Positions 38,103 to 46,881 are shown, numbered from the stretch's first letter. The stretch is 64,000 nucleotides of DNA from CAVQWT01 sp963717705 (GCA_963717705.1 CAVQWT010000002.1:434001-498000); one strand, 5' to 3'. Program-made: numbers and translations. Notes: generated from the letters alone by a model not told the origin.

Positions 38103-38651
38103 ATGAACCGCATCGCCATTCCGACCGCCGACCAGACCCCCGCCGCCTCCCGCCCGCTGCTGGACGCCGTGAATCGACAACTGGGCGTGGTGCCCAACCT
38201 GATGAAGGTCGTCGGCAACAGCCCGGCCGCGCTCGAAGGTTATCTCGGACTGAGCGGTGCGCTGGCCAAGGGCACGCTCGGCGCCAAGACCGGCGAGCGC
38301 ATCGCGCTGGCCATCGCCGAATTCAACGGCTGCAGCTACTGCCTGTCCGCGCACAGCTACCTCGCGAAGAACGTCGCCCGGCTCGACGACGCCGAGATCG
38401 CGGCCAACCGCGAAGGCTCGTCCAACGACCCCAAGGCCGACGCCGCGGTACGCTTCGCCGTCGACGTCGCGGAACAGCGCGGCCACGTGTCGGACCTGGC
38501 CTTCGCCGCGGTCAAGGCCGCCGGCTACAACGACGCGCAGGTCGTCGAAATCGTGCTGCACGTCGCGCTCAACACGCTGACCAACTACGTCAACGAAGTC
38601 GCGAAGACGGAGATCGACTTCCCGGTCGCGACGCTGCGCCACGCCGCGTAA
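38103..38651 (+). CDS. carboxymuconolactone decarboxylase family protein (AhpD-like)
   Basis: 182 residues, all helical. The redox motif FNGCSYCLSAHSYL (C77, C80, H84) is the AhpD/alkylhydroperoxidase-type CxxC with His, so a peroxide- or disulfide-reducing role is more likely than lactone decarboxylation. It is the first of two genes divergent from lysR; the PPOX gene follows 12 bases after its stop. Confidence 0.85.
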   Translation: MNRIAIPTADQTPAASRPLLDAVNRQLGVVPNLMKVVGNSPAALEGYLGLSGALAKGTLGAKTGERIALAIAEFNGCSYCLSAHSYLAKNVARLDDAEIAANREGSSNDPKADAAVRFAVDVAEQRGHVSDLAFAAVKAAGYNDAQVVEIVLHVALNTLTNYVNEVAKTEIDFPVATLRHAA

Positions 38652-38663
38652 CATCCACCCGCC

Positions 38664-39287
38664 ATGACTTCCATCCTCGACACGCCGAGCGACATCGCCT
38701 TCACGCCGACGGTGAAGGCCATCCAGCAGCGCAAGGGCTCGCGCAGCGCGTACGAGCGGATGGAGCAGGACGGCGGCTGGGATTCGCGCATTCCGCCGGA
38801 CCTGGCCGCGTTCATCGCGGCGCAGACCAGCGTCTTCCTCGGCACGGCGAATGCCGAAGGCCAGCCGTACATCCAGCACCGCGGCGGCCCCGCGGGCTTC
38901 CTGCGCGTGCTGGACGACAGGACCATCGCCTTCGCCGATTTCCGCGGCAACCGGCAGTTCATCACGCAGGGCAACCTGGCGGAGAACCCGAAGGCGTACC
39001 TGTTCCTGATCGACTATGCGCAGCGCAAGCGCATCAAGATCTGGGGCACGGCGAGCGTGATCGAGGACGATGCCGCGCTGGTCGCCAGGCTGATGCCCTC
39101 GGGCGCCAAGGCGCGCGGCGAGCAGGCGATCGTGTTCCGCGTCGAGGCGTGGGATGCGAACTGCCCGCAGCACATCCCGCAGCGCTTCGAGGCGGCGGAC
39201 GTCGAGCGCGTGCTGGCCGAGCGCGACCGGCGCATCGCCGCGCTGGAAGCGGAGATCGCTCGTTTGAAAGGCGCCGGCGGAAGTTAG
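38664..39287 (+). CDS. pyridoxamine 5'-phosphate oxidase family protein
   Basis: 207 residues with an FMN-binding split-barrel: FLGTANAEGQPYIQHRGGPA, FADFRGNRQFITQGNLAENP and KAYLFLIDYAQRKRIKIWG match the PPOX-like group that acts on unknown substrates, not true PdxH. A short C-terminal coiled coil follows (RDRRIAALEAEIARLKG). It is the second gene of the LysR-controlled pair with AhpD-like CMD, a combination seen often in betaproteobacteria and suggestive of oxidative or xenobiotic stress. Confidence 0.85.
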   Translation: MTSILDTPSDIAFTPTVKAIQQRKGSRSAYERMEQDGGWDSRIPPDLAAFIAAQTSVFLGTANAEGQPYIQHRGGPAGFLRVLDDRTIAFADFRGNRQFITQGNLAENPKAYLFLIDYAQRKRIKIWGTASVIEDDAALVARLMPSGAKARGEQAIVFRVEAWDANCPQHIPQRFEAADVERVLAERDRRIAALEAEIARLKGAGGS

Positions 39288-39314
39288 GCCGGTCCGGGGA
39301 CTCCGGGACGCATG

Positions 39315-39338
39315 GGGGCGCGCGCTCGCGCGCGCCCC
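39315..39338. terminator. hairpin between convergent PPOX and MFS genes
   Basis: A 10-bp stem of alternating GC (39315-39324 with 39329-39338) with a tetraloop, but no T-run. Possibly a bidirectional terminator. Confidence 0.4.
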
Positions 39339-39342
39339 GCCG

Positions 39343-41088
39343 CTACCCCGGCCCCACCCCGATCAGCCGCGAGATCCGGATCTCGGCGCCCTCGCGCTGC
39401 AGCTCGTTCACGCGCTCCTGCAGCTTGCGGTCGGCCACGGTCATCCGCGTGCGCAGCCGCACGAATTCCGCCCACGACTCGATGATGAAGCGCTCGACGA
39501 AGAGCCCGTCCTCGCCCAGGTTGCGGAACACGCGCCAGCTCGATGCGCCGTTGCGGCGGCGCGTCGGCTCGACGGCCTGGATGGCCTTGAGGAAGGCGTC
39601 GCGGTTCTCCGGCGCGATGCGGTACTCGACCTGGATCAGCACCGGGCCGTCGTCGGGCTCCGGCTCGAAGGCGATGGCGAGCTCGGGCAGCTGCATGCCC
39701 GGCGTCACGTCGGCCTCGGTGCCCATGCGCACCTGCACGCGGCGGTTGAGCAGATGCAGCGTCAGCATCGTCGCCGCCGACGCCGCCAGCGCCACGCGCG
39801 TGTCGGTGGCCGACGCCAGCGCGCCCCACAGCACGCTGCCCACGGCCAGGCACGCCTGGATCGACACCAGGTTCATCGCCACGGCGCGCGCGCGCACCCA
39901 CTGCGGCGCGCTGCTCTGCGTGCCGGCGGATAGGCTCGCCAGCACGCTCACCCAAGCCGTGCCCGCCGCCAGCGTGCCCAGCAGCGCCAGCGCGGTGTAG
40001 TGGCTGGCCGCGATCAGCACGGTGGCGCCGGCCCACAGCAGGATGCCGAACGTCACCACCTTGTTGAGCGAGTGCTTCTGCATCTGCCGCGGGATCATCA
40101 CCGCGCCCGCCACCGCGCCGATGCCGAAGGCGCCGGACAGCATGCCGTAGCCGCCCGCGCCCAGCCCCAGCTGGTCGCGCGCGATCACCGGCAAGAGCGC
40201 CCACAGCGCGGCCGCGCAGATGCTGAAGATCAGGTTGCGGATGATCAGCGAGCGCATGGCGATGGAATGCCGCGCGTAGCGCAGCCCGATCAGCACCCCG
40301 GAGAACAGCGTCTCCGGCACGCCCGGCAGCGGCGCCTCGCGCCGGGTCCAGCTGCGGATCGCGACGATCATCAGGATGAAGAAGAGCGAGCTCGCGATCA
40401 GCGCGCTGCCGCTGCCCAGCCACGCCGCGATCGCTCCCGCCAGCGCCGGCCCCACCGCGCGCGCCACGTTGAACGCCACCGCGCCCAGCGCCACCGCGCG
40501 CGGCAGCTCGACGCGGGTGACGAACTCGTTGATGCTGGCCTGCTGCGCCGGCATGTAGACGGTGAAGCCGGCGCCGATCAGGAACGTGAACGCCAGCAGC
40601 ATCGGCGGCCCCGTGATTCCGGCCAGCGTGGCGAAACCCAGCACCGCGGTCGCCACCAGCAGCACGACCTGCGTGACCAGGATCACGCGCCGCCGGTCGA
40701 CGATGTCCGCCAGCGATCCCGCGATCAGGCCGAACAGGATCGACGGCGCGGTGCTCGCCGTCTGCACCAGCGCCACCATCAGCGCGGAGGGCGTCAGCGT
40801 CGCCATCAGCCACGCCGCCACCGTCGCCTGCATGGTGTAGCCCAGCGCCGCGCCGATCGACCCCAGGTAGAACACGCGAAACGGCGCGTGCCGCAGCGGG
40901 GACGATTCGAAGGTGCGGGACAGGAAGGCGGTGAGGCGGGTCGTGGGAAGGAGGCTCACCGGGAAGAATCTGGCGTCGGGCGCGTGGCTTGGTATGGGGG
41001 AGGCGGCGCGCCGGGCAGGGTTCCGCTTCGCCTCCGGGACGGGTGCGGCAAGGTCCGGAAAACTATACACGCGCTGGCCAACGCGCAT
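39343..41088 (-). CDS. MFS transporter (enterobactin-exporter-like) with C-terminal ABM-like domain
   Basis: About 581 residues from the ATG at 41088, or 538 from a GTG at 40959, whose product (SLLPTTRLTAFLSR) begins closer to the family start. Ten to twelve transmembrane segments follow: FRVFYLGSIGAALGYTMQAT, SLADIVDRRRVILVTQ (the loop between TM2 and TM3), AGFTVYMPAQQASINEFVTR. The last 110 residues leave the membrane and look like an antibiotic-biosynthesis-monooxygenase-type fold (VEYRIAPENRDAFLKAIQAV, FVERFIIESWAEFVR). This is the DUF894/MFS_3 layout of exporters of siderophores or drugs. It is divergent from the subtilase gene, 89 bases away. Confidence 0.82.
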   Translation of the reverse strand: MRVGQRVYSFPDLAAPVPEAKRNPARRAASPIPSHAPDARFFPVSLLPTTRLTAFLSRTFESSPLRHAPFRVFYLGSIGAALGYTMQATVAAWLMATLTPSALMVALVQTASTAPSILFGLIAGSLADIVDRRRVILVTQVVLLVATAVLGFATLAGITGPPMLLAFTFLIGAGFTVYMPAQQASINEFVTRVELPRAVALGAVAFNVARAVGPALAGAIAAWLGSGSALIASSLFFILMIVAIRSWTRREAPLPGVPETLFSGVLIGLRYARHSIAMRSLIIRNLIFSICAAALWALLPVIARDQLGLGAGGYGMLSGAFGIGAVAGAVMIPRQMQKHSLNKVVTFGILLWAGATVLIAASHYTALALLGTLAAGTAWVSVLASLSAGTQSSAPQWVRARAVAMNLVSIQACLAVGSVLWGALASATDTRVALAASAATMLTLHLLNRRVQVRMGTEADVTPGMQLPELAIAFEPEPDDGPVLIQVEYRIAPENRDAFLKAIQAVEPTRRRNGASSWRVFRNLGEDGLFVERFIIESWAEFVRLRTRMTVADRKLQERVNELQREGAEIRISRLIGVGPG

Positions 41089-41177
41089 GGAAAAGCCTAG
41101 ATTGCGATACACGACAGGCGGCCCGTGCATCGCGACTCGCCGCCGTCGCCGATTTCCAGCCGATATCGGAGGTGGCC

Positions 41178-42809
41178 ATGGCAGCACGTCGAGGCTCCCC
41201 GTCGCGCAAGCACGCCAGGTTGCGCCCGCTGCAGTTCGAGGGATTGGCCGTCCGGCCCGGCGGCGCGATCGCCGATGCGAACGAGGCCGCCGACGCCGCG
41301 CGCCGCATCCTGCGCGCGGAGAAGCTCGACTGGCAGGTCCGCTCGCTGGGCACGCGCGCGACCAGCGTGCTGCTGGTGCCCAGGGCCGGCGCCCGCGCGC
41401 CGACGGTGGCGCAGGCGTGGCAGCTCGCCTACCGGCTGCGCGCGCGGCGCGACGTCGCCGCGGCCGAGCCGGCGTTCGTGATGCCGGGCGAAGGTCCGTA
41501 CCGTCCGCCGTCGCGCAAGGGCGCCGTGGGCGGCGCGCCCGCGCCCAGGGCGTGCAGCGCGTTCTCGCACTGGGCGCTCGATCTCTGCAACGTCGGCGCC
41601 GCGTGGGCGCTGGTTCCGGACGCCGGCGGCGCGGCCCAGGGCGAGCACATCGTCGTCGCGCATCCGGACACCGGCATCCTGCCGCACAGGGAACTGGCGG
41701 GCGCCGACGTGCGCCTCGCGCTCGGCCACGACTTCGTCGACGACGACCCCGACCCCACCGACCCGCTGCGGCAGCCCAACCCGGGGCACGGCACCAGCAC
41801 CGCCAGCGTGCTGCTCAGCCCCGAGGGCGACGAGGCCGAGGAGCACGTCTGCGGCGTGGCGCCGCTCGCTTCGCTGATTCCGCTGCGCGTGTCGACCAGC
41901 GTCGTGCACTTCTCGTGGACGCGGCTTACGCAGGCGATCCACCTCGCGCTCGACCGCGGCGCGCACGTCATCTCGATGAGTCTCGGCGGTCCGCTGCCGA
42001 GCTTCGCGCTGGAAGAGGCGCTCGACCGCGCGCTCGACGCCGGCGTGATCGCGGTGGCGGCGGCGGGCAACCAGTGGCCGTTCGTCGTCTACCCGGCGCG
42101 CTACGAGCAGACGGTGGGCTGCGCGGCGTGCAACTGCCTGCCCGCGCCGTGGGCAGGGTCGGCGAGCGGCAGCGACGTCGACATCACCGCGCCGGGCGAG
42201 TCGGTGTGGCGCGCGAAGTCGACCGCGACCAGCCTGGCCGGCGTCGATCGCAGCGACGGCACGTCGTACGCGACGGCGCACGTCGCCGGCGTCGCCGCGC
42301 TGTGGCTCGCGCATCACGGCCGGGCCAGCCTGGTGATGAAGTACGGCGCCGCCGGCGTGCCCGCGGTGTTCAAGGAACTGCTGGCCACCGTCGCGCACGC
42401 GAACACGCCGGCGAACTGGGACCGCTCGAACTACGGCGCCGGCATCGTCGACGCGGCCGCGATGCTGGCGGCGCCGCTGCCGGCGACCGTCCACGCCGCC
42501 GGGATGGCGGTGCGGCGCGGCGCGCGGCGACCCGCGCTCGGCGACGTCGATCGCATCGCCGCGTACTTCCCGCGCGCCGACCCGGGCCGCGTGCGGGCGT
42601 GGCTGGCGAAGGAGTTCCACACCACCGAACGCGCGCTGCCCGCCCTGCTGGCGGCGCTGGGCGACGAAGTCGCGTTCCACGTCACCGCCGACCCTGCCGT
42701 CTACGCCCGGCTCCACGCCGCGGTCGCCGGCAGGCGCGGCGCCGTCGCGCCGTCGACCCGGCAGGTGTTCCGGCGCGCGTCGCCCGCGCTGAAGGCGCGT
42801 CTCGCCTGA
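41178..42809 (+). CDS. subtilase family (S8) serine protease
   Basis: 543 residues from the ATG at 41178, preceded by CGGAGGTGG. The catalytic triad is complete: D164 (VAHPDTGIL), H204 (PGHGTSTAS), S363 (DGTSYATAHVAG), with the oxyanion Asn in AAAGNQWPF. There is no obvious signal peptide; the N-terminus is basic (RRGSPSRKHARLRP). Residues about 25-125 may be an inhibitor-I9-like propeptide region (TVAQAWQLAYRLRARRDVAA, AEPAFVMPG). The 110-residue C-terminal tail after the protease fold (VDRIAAYFPRADPGRVRAWL) is of unknown type. A second protease gene follows after 63 bases with its own good ribosome site, so the two are probably co-expressed. Confidence 0.88.
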   Translation: MAARRGSPSRKHARLRPLQFEGLAVRPGGAIADANEAADAARRILRAEKLDWQVRSLGTRATSVLLVPRAGARAPTVAQAWQLAYRLRARRDVAAAEPAFVMPGEGPYRPPSRKGAVGGAPAPRACSAFSHWALDLCNVGAAWALVPDAGGAAQGEHIVVAHPDTGILPHRELAGADVRLALGHDFVDDDPDPTDPLRQPNPGHGTSTASVLLSPEGDEAEEHVCGVAPLASLIPLRVSTSVVHFSWTRLTQAIHLALDRGAHVISMSLGGPLPSFALEEALDRALDAGVIAVAAAGNQWPFVVYPARYEQTVGCAACNCLPAPWAGSASGSDVDITAPGESVWRAKSTATSLAGVDRSDGTSYATAHVAGVAALWLAHHGRASLVMKYGAAGVPAVFKELLATVAHANTPANWDRSNYGAGIVDAAAMLAAPLPATVHAAGMAVRRGARRPALGDVDRIAAYFPRADPGRVRAWLAKEFHTTERALPALLAALGDEVAFHVTADPAVYARLHAAVAGRRGAVAPSTRQVFRRASPALKARLA

Positions 42810-42872
42810 CGCCGGGCGCGAAAGTCCCGGAGCCTGCCGCCCCCCGATCGTCCACGTTGCCGGAGGTTGACC

Positions 42873-44417
42873 ATGCCCATCCTGTTCGTCGCCAACGATC
42901 CCGAAGCGAAGAAGACGCCGTCGCCGCGCAAGATCACCGCCGCGCGCAAGCGCAAGGCCGGCAAGACCGATTTCGACTTCGGCCCGCTGCCCAGGCAGCA
43001 GGTCTGGCCTGCCGGCAGCGACGAGTTCCTGGTCTGGCAGTGCCGCGAGGCCACGCTGCGCGCGCTCGGCGCATGGGAGAAGATCGCGGGGCCACTCGCG
43101 CACTGGCAGGGCAGCGCCAACCGCAGGAAGCTGAAGGTCGTCGTCGACGAGGGCGAGGAGTTGAACGCGTACTACGATCGCGACTCGCTCGGCTACTACC
43201 ACTTCACCAGCAGCAGGACCGGCAAGCTGCGGCGCTTCGCGGCGAGCGTCGACGTCGTCTCGCACGAGGCGGGGCACGCGCTCCTCGACGCCATCCGGCC
43301 CGAGCTGTGGTCCAGCAACTATCCGGAGCCCAACGCCTTCCACGAGGCGTTCGGCGACTGCATCGCGATCCTGACCTCGCTGGCCGACGCGGACCTGCGC
43401 AAGTCGCTGCTGAAGCAGGACCCGAAGCTCTCGAAGACCAACTTCGTCGAGACGCTGATCGAGTCGCTCGCCAACGGCATCCGCGACGAGGACCCCAGGC
43501 ACAACGCCGCCAAGCCGCGCCGGGGGAAGAACTCGTACCAGTGGGCGCTGCCGACGACGCTGCCCGACGACGGCGGTCCCGGCGTGCTGATCAACGAGAT
43601 CCACAGCTACGGCCAGGTCTTCGTCGGCTGCTTCTACGACACCATCCGCAACGTGTTCGCGATGCAGGCGAAGCGCGACCAGAAGTCGCTGTGGAAGGCG
43701 GCCCGGATCGCCGGCACGCTGCTCGCGCGCGCGGCCGAGAAGGCGCCGCACACGCCGCGCTTCTTCCAGTCGGTGGGCCGGGCGATGACGCTCGAGGACA
43801 ACGTGCTCCATCGCGGCGCGCACCACGACGCGATCAAGGATGCGTTCGGCGCGCACAACATCCTGCTCGGCAGCAACGCGGTGCTCGCACCCCGCACGTC
43901 GCTGCAGGGCGGGGCGCCGAAGATCGCGCACGCGGCGAAGCAGCCGCTCGCCAAGGCCACGCTCGACGACCTGAAGTCGCGGCTCGGGCTGTCGCCGCGC
44001 ACGGCGTTCCGGATGCGCAGCTACGACTTCGGCGGCACGCGCGTCAACGAGGCGATCCACGACCGCGCCGTGCCGTTGAAGGGATTGAGCCCGAAGCTCG
44101 CCAACGTCAGCGCCGTGGGCGTCGAGCCATCGATGATCGGCGCCGCCAACCGCCACGCCGCCGTGCTGGGCGCGCTGCCCGACCCGCAGTCGACCACCGA
44201 CGAGGTGCGCTCGTTCGTTGCGAGCCTCGTGCGCCAGGGCGCGATCGCCTACGACGGGGATAGCAAGCAGGCGGCGAAGGCCAGGGGCGGGAAGCGCGCC
44301 GGAGGCCGCGGCGCCGTCGGCGGCCCCGGCGGCGCGAAGACGCACGGCGTGGTGCGCCGAAACGGGCAGATGGTGCTGGAGCGGCTGCGCTTTTCCTGCG
44401 GCTGCCGGCGCCACTGA
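42873..44417 (+). CDS. gluzincin-type zinc metallopeptidase (M4-like), unusual family
   Basis: 514 residues from the ATG at 42873, with CGGAGG upstream. The zinc site is HEAGH (H131, E132, H135) followed after 18 residues by NAFHEAFGD, in which E158 is the likely third ligand and D162 the stabilising Asp, as in thermolysin-type peptidases (HExxH...E). It lacks a signal peptide and the long prodomain of secreted M4 enzymes. The C-terminus is a Gly/Lys-rich tail (ARGGKRAGGRGAVGGPGG) ending in CGCRRH. It is directly downstream of the S8 protease, and both lack classical secretion signals. Family assignment rests on the metal-binding motif; substrate unknown. Confidence 0.75.
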   Translation: MPILFVANDPEAKKTPSPRKITAARKRKAGKTDFDFGPLPRQQVWPAGSDEFLVWQCREATLRALGAWEKIAGPLAHWQGSANRRKLKVVVDEGEELNAYYDRDSLGYYHFTSSRTGKLRRFAASVDVVSHEAGHALLDAIRPELWSSNYPEPNAFHEAFGDCIAILTSLADADLRKSLLKQDPKLSKTNFVETLIESLANGIRDEDPRHNAAKPRRGKNSYQWALPTTLPDDGGPGVLINEIHSYGQVFVGCFYDTIRNVFAMQAKRDQKSLWKAARIAGTLLARAAEKAPHTPRFFQSVGRAMTLEDNVLHRGAHHDAIKDAFGAHNILLGSNAVLAPRTSLQGGAPKIAHAAKQPLAKATLDDLKSRLGLSPRTAFRMRSYDFGGTRVNEAIHDRAVPLKGLSPKLANVSAVGVEPSMIGAANRHAAVLGALPDPQSTTDEVRSFVASLVRQGAIAYDGDSKQAAKARGGKRAGGRGAVGGPGGAKTHGVVRRNGQMVLERLRFSCGCRRH

Positions 44418-44465
44418 CCCGGACGTCGCGGGGGGCGGAACTACAGAGGGCCGGACCGCCGGCGG

Positions 44466-44678
44466 CTACACCGCCGAATACCGCTTGCGCTTGACGACCT
44501 TCTTGCCGTCGGCGCGCTTCTTCAGCGTGTGCGTGGCACCCGCCGGCAGCGGCCCCTTGCCCTCGACCGCCTGGCCGTGCTTTTCCAGGCTGCGGATGAA
44601 CGCGGCCTTCTCCTGCGCGGGGGTGGGCTCGGGAGCGGGCGGCGGAATCGCGGCGGGCTTGCGGGCGCGGGCGGTCAT
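44466..44678 (-). CDS. small basic hypothetical protein
   Basis: 70 residues from the ATG at 44678. An earlier Met (44756) adds an Arg-rich stretch with no support. The sequence is MTARARKPAAIPPPAPEPTP, then AQEKAAFIRSLEKHGQAVEG and HTLKKRADGKKVVKRKRYSAV. The middle helix and the Lys-rich tail resemble small conserved betaproteobacterial proteins of unknown function. There is no clear Shine-Dalgarno (CCTTTCCCC upstream). It is convergent with the metallopeptidase gene. Confidence 0.5.
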   Translation of the reverse strand: MTARARKPAAIPPPAPEPTPAQEKAAFIRSLEKHGQAVEGKGPLPAGATHTLKKRADGKKVVKRKRYSAV

Positions 44679-44804
44679 GGGGAAAGGATACGCCGACCGC
44701 GGGAGGGATTCCATCCAGCCGGCCATGCGGCGGGGGCGGCGCGCGGAGCGCAGCACCTGCGTTCCCCGTCCCGAAAGGCGGGGAACACAGGCAAGTCGAC
44801 GACG

Positions 44805-45509
44805 TCAGGCGCCGTCGGGCCCATCGCCCTCATCGAGGTCCTCAGCCTGCTCGCGCACGGCCGCCTCGACCAGCCGCCGGCAGGCTTCCGCGTAGTACCG
44901 CCGGAGATCCGGATAGAAGTCCGAGTCGACGGTGACGAACGCCTCAAGCTCGCGCGGATCGCTTGCCATGTCGAGATTGCAGGAGAGCAAACCGAGGACC
45001 GCCCCGCCTTCGTCGGCGGATTCGTCGATCATGCTGACCAGCTCGCCCATCGTCAGTCGGCGGGTCGACGACCTCGGGTGCGGGACGAACGTCTCCCCGC
45101 TTTCCGGGTACTCGTCGACGAAGCGGTACTCGATTTCGCCGCGGCTGCGTCGCGCGCGCACGCTGATCTGGTCGCCGGTGACGGACTGCAGCGAGATGCG
45201 CGCGATCTCCACCTCGCCGTCGAACATCGGCGGCAGGTACTCGCCGCCCATGTTCATCGGGTGCATCGCGCCCCAGGCCTCGCGCAGCTCCGGGTCGAGG
45301 CGGCCGGCGTCGAGGCCGTCGGGGACCTCCTCGCCGGCAGCGATGAGCCGCTTCACCATCTCGCGGCGTTCGTGTCCCGCGATGTCGGACGGCAGCGCGA
45401 GATCATGGTCGCGCGCCCAGAAGTAGTCGCGGGGGCGGAATTCGAGATCGATGCCGAGGGCTTCGGCGACGGAGGGAACACCGGGTTGTTTCGTTTCGGG
45501 CCAGCGCAT
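44805..45509 (-). CDS. hypothetical acidic protein downstream of a duplicated TTTAGC module
   Basis: 234 residues with no signal or membrane segment. It is acidic (ends REQAEDLDEGDGPDGA), with a beta-rich centre (GEVEIARISLQSVTGDQISV, RGEIEYRFVDEYPESGETFV). I recognise no family. An AAGGAG ribosome site lies upstream. Its promoter region carries a copy of the TTTAGC module (45531-45599) also found in front of the next gene upstream on the strand, so the two genes may be co-regulated. Confidence 0.6.
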   Translation of the reverse strand: MRWPETKQPGVPSVAEALGIDLEFRPRDYFWARDHDLALPSDIAGHERREMVKRLIAAGEEVPDGLDAGRLDPELREAWGAMHPMNMGGEYLPPMFDGEVEIARISLQSVTGDQISVRARRSRGEIEYRFVDEYPESGETFVPHPRSSTRRLTMGELVSMIDESADEGGAVLGLLSCNLDMASDPRELEAFVTVDSDFYPDLRRYYAEACRRLVEAAVREQAEDLDEGDGPDGA

Positions 45510-45530
45510 TCGTCAGCTCCTTGCGTGTGA

Positions 45531-45599
45531 CGCCCCGGTTTAGCGGTGTTGTTTAGCGTCGCCCGCAATTGGGGCTAAATCGGCGACGTGATGCGGCAG
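45531..45599 (-). promoter_or_regulatory. TTTAGC regulatory module, copy 1
   Basis: Plus-strand TTTAGC at 45539 and 45552 (13 bp apart) and the inverted GCTAAA at 45574-45579. About 65 bases align with copy 2 at 45992-46056, including the outer CGCCCC and ACGTG-TGC parts. It ends about 20-30 bases upstream of the ATG at 45509, the position of a promoter or operator. Confidence 0.55.
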
Positions 45600-45607
45600 G
45601 AGTGAGG

Positions 45608-45946
45608 TCAGTGCGGTGCGCGGCCCTCCTTCTTCTCCTGCTCCGCCTCGTCCTCGGCGCGTTTGGCCTCGACGAGACGGCAGGTGTAGTTGCCCAGGCG
45701 GCGCAGGACGTCACCCATCACGTACTGGCCGTCGAGACCCACGACGACACGCGCCAGCGTCCAGGCCAGCGAATCGACGAGCGTCTCCAGCGTGCGCTGC
45801 TGCCACGCCTCGGCGACGAGCGCGTCGAGGGCCGCGAGGAAGCGGCGCTCGGCCTGCTCTGCCGGCGAGCAGTCGGCGAGCGGGGCGGGATCCGTATCGA
45901 CCGCGGGATTGGACTGAATGCGGGGCCGGGTTGCGGCTCGGGACAT
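45608..45946 (-). CDS. hypothetical protein downstream of a duplicated TTTAGC module
   Basis: 112 residues from the ATG at 45946, preceded by GAAGGAG. The region RRFLAALDALVAEAWQQRTL, ETLVDSLAWTLARVVVGLDG is strongly helical, followed by a charged tail (AKRAEDEAEQEKKEGRAPH). No signal peptide; no recognised domain. The second TTTAGC module (45992-46056) lies just upstream, and the first module with the gene it serves lies 99 bases downstream. The shared control region is the only link I see between the two proteins; they are not similar in sequence. Confidence 0.6.
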   Translation of the reverse strand: MSRAATRPRIQSNPAVDTDPAPLADCSPAEQAERRFLAALDALVAEAWQQRTLETLVDSLAWTLARVVVGLDGQYVMGDVLRRLGNYTCRLVEAKRAEDEAEQEKKEGRAPH

Positions 45947-45991
45947 GGCACGACTCCTTCGCACGTTGCGCGATTCGTCGAACCGCGCGAG

Positions 45992-46056
45992 CGCCCCGTT
46001 TAGCATCGTTGTTTAGCGTCGCGGCAAGTGGGGCTAAATTGCGACGTGGTGCAGTA
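45992..46056 (-). promoter_or_regulatory. TTTAGC regulatory module, copy 2
   Basis: TTTAGC at 45999 and 46012, again 13 bp apart, and inverted GCTAAA at 46033-46038. Alignment with copy 1 runs across the whole segment with a few substitutions and a two-base difference in the middle. It lies about 50 bases upstream of the ATG at 45946. Confidence 0.55.
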
Positions 46057-46187
46057 GTTGCAGGTTACCGCGTGGCGGGCTCAGGGGGTGAGCCTGCCGA
46101 TCGAAGCCGGACATCACCGCATCGCAAGCGCGGGAGGGATCGGCTGGGCAGTTGCGAGCACATCCTGCCGCCCGACCACCATGAGCG

Positions 46188-46526
46188 CTAGGGCATCAAC
46201 TCCCGCATCGCCCTCCGCAGCCTCTCCCGATCCTCCGCCCCGAGCCGTCCCAGCTTCCCGCGCACCAACCGGTGATCGAGCGTGAAGAGCTTGAAGCGGA
46301 CGATCGATGGCGCCGGCAGGCCGGCGCTCGCCAGATCGCCGATCGGCACGTCGAGTGGCCACGGCGCGTGCGCCGCCGACGTGATCATGGCCATCACGCT
46401 GTGCCCCGCCGGACGGTTGAAAGCGGCGCCGTCGGAAATGACCACGGCCGGCCGGTTCTTTTCGGCCAGTCGATCGGTGAACGGGAACGGCACGCGGACG
46501 ACGTCGAATCGTTCAAAGCTTGCCAT
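46188..46526 (-). CDS. MazF/PemK-type toxin
   Basis: 112 residues. FERFDVVRVPFPFTDRLAEK, RPAVVISDG and HSVMAMITSA match the PemK/MazF fold (the RP and T/S active-site neighbours are present). These toxins are mRNA interferases or inhibitors of translation. It overlaps the upstream antitoxin by 14 bases, the usual TA layout. The C-terminus RLRRAMRELMP ends the conserved domain. Confidence 0.85.
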   Translation of the reverse strand: MASFERFDVVRVPFPFTDRLAEKNRPAVVISDGAAFNRPAGHSVMAMITSAAHAPWPLDVPIGDLASAGLPAPSIVRFKLFTLDHRLVRGKLGRLGAEDRERLRRAMRELMP

Positions 46527-46743
46527 ACGCCTGCTCGTCTTCGGCGGTGTGCCACTCGCTCAACGTGCCCTGGATTGCCTGCAGGTACTCGACATCGGCC
46601 GGCTGAATCCGCCGCACGCTAACGCGGCCGTCCGGGTCGACTTCCCAGGCGATCAGGTCGCCGGGCTTGCTGTCGAGCGTCGCGCGGATCTCCTGCGGGA
46701 CGGTTGTCTGCCCCTTGGCGGTGATCTTGGAAGTGATCAGCAT
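46513..46743 (-). CDS. MazE/AbrB-type antitoxin
   Basis: 76 residues. An AbrB/SpoVT swapped-hairpin domain at the N-terminus (SKITAKGQTTVPQEIRATLD, KPGDLIAWEVDPDGRVSVRR) would bind DNA; the acidic C-terminal tail (SEWHTAEDEQAYGKL) would neutralise the toxin. It is the first gene of the TA pair; MazE-MazF complexes usually autorepress their promoter, which should lie at 46744-46860. Confidence 0.85.
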   Translation of the reverse strand: MLITSKITAKGQTTVPQEIRATLDSKPGDLIAWEVDPDGRVSVRRIQPADVEYLQAIQGTLSEWHTAEDEQAYGKL

Positions 46744-46881
46744 GGCAACGACCCCTTATTCCTTACGTCCTTACCATCTTACCTGAACTCGAAGGAAGAC
46801 GCACGGATCGAGTTCACGTGGCGGGATATCGCGGCCCGCGGCAGTTGCGATGCTCGCCGCCAAGGGACAGGTCGGCGAGCC

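Noticed and set aside
41097..44414. Long minus-strand frame opposite the two protease genes
   Set aside because: Both plus-strand genes have full catalytic motifs and ribosome sites; the antisense frame is Arg/Ala-rich without any recognisable domain.
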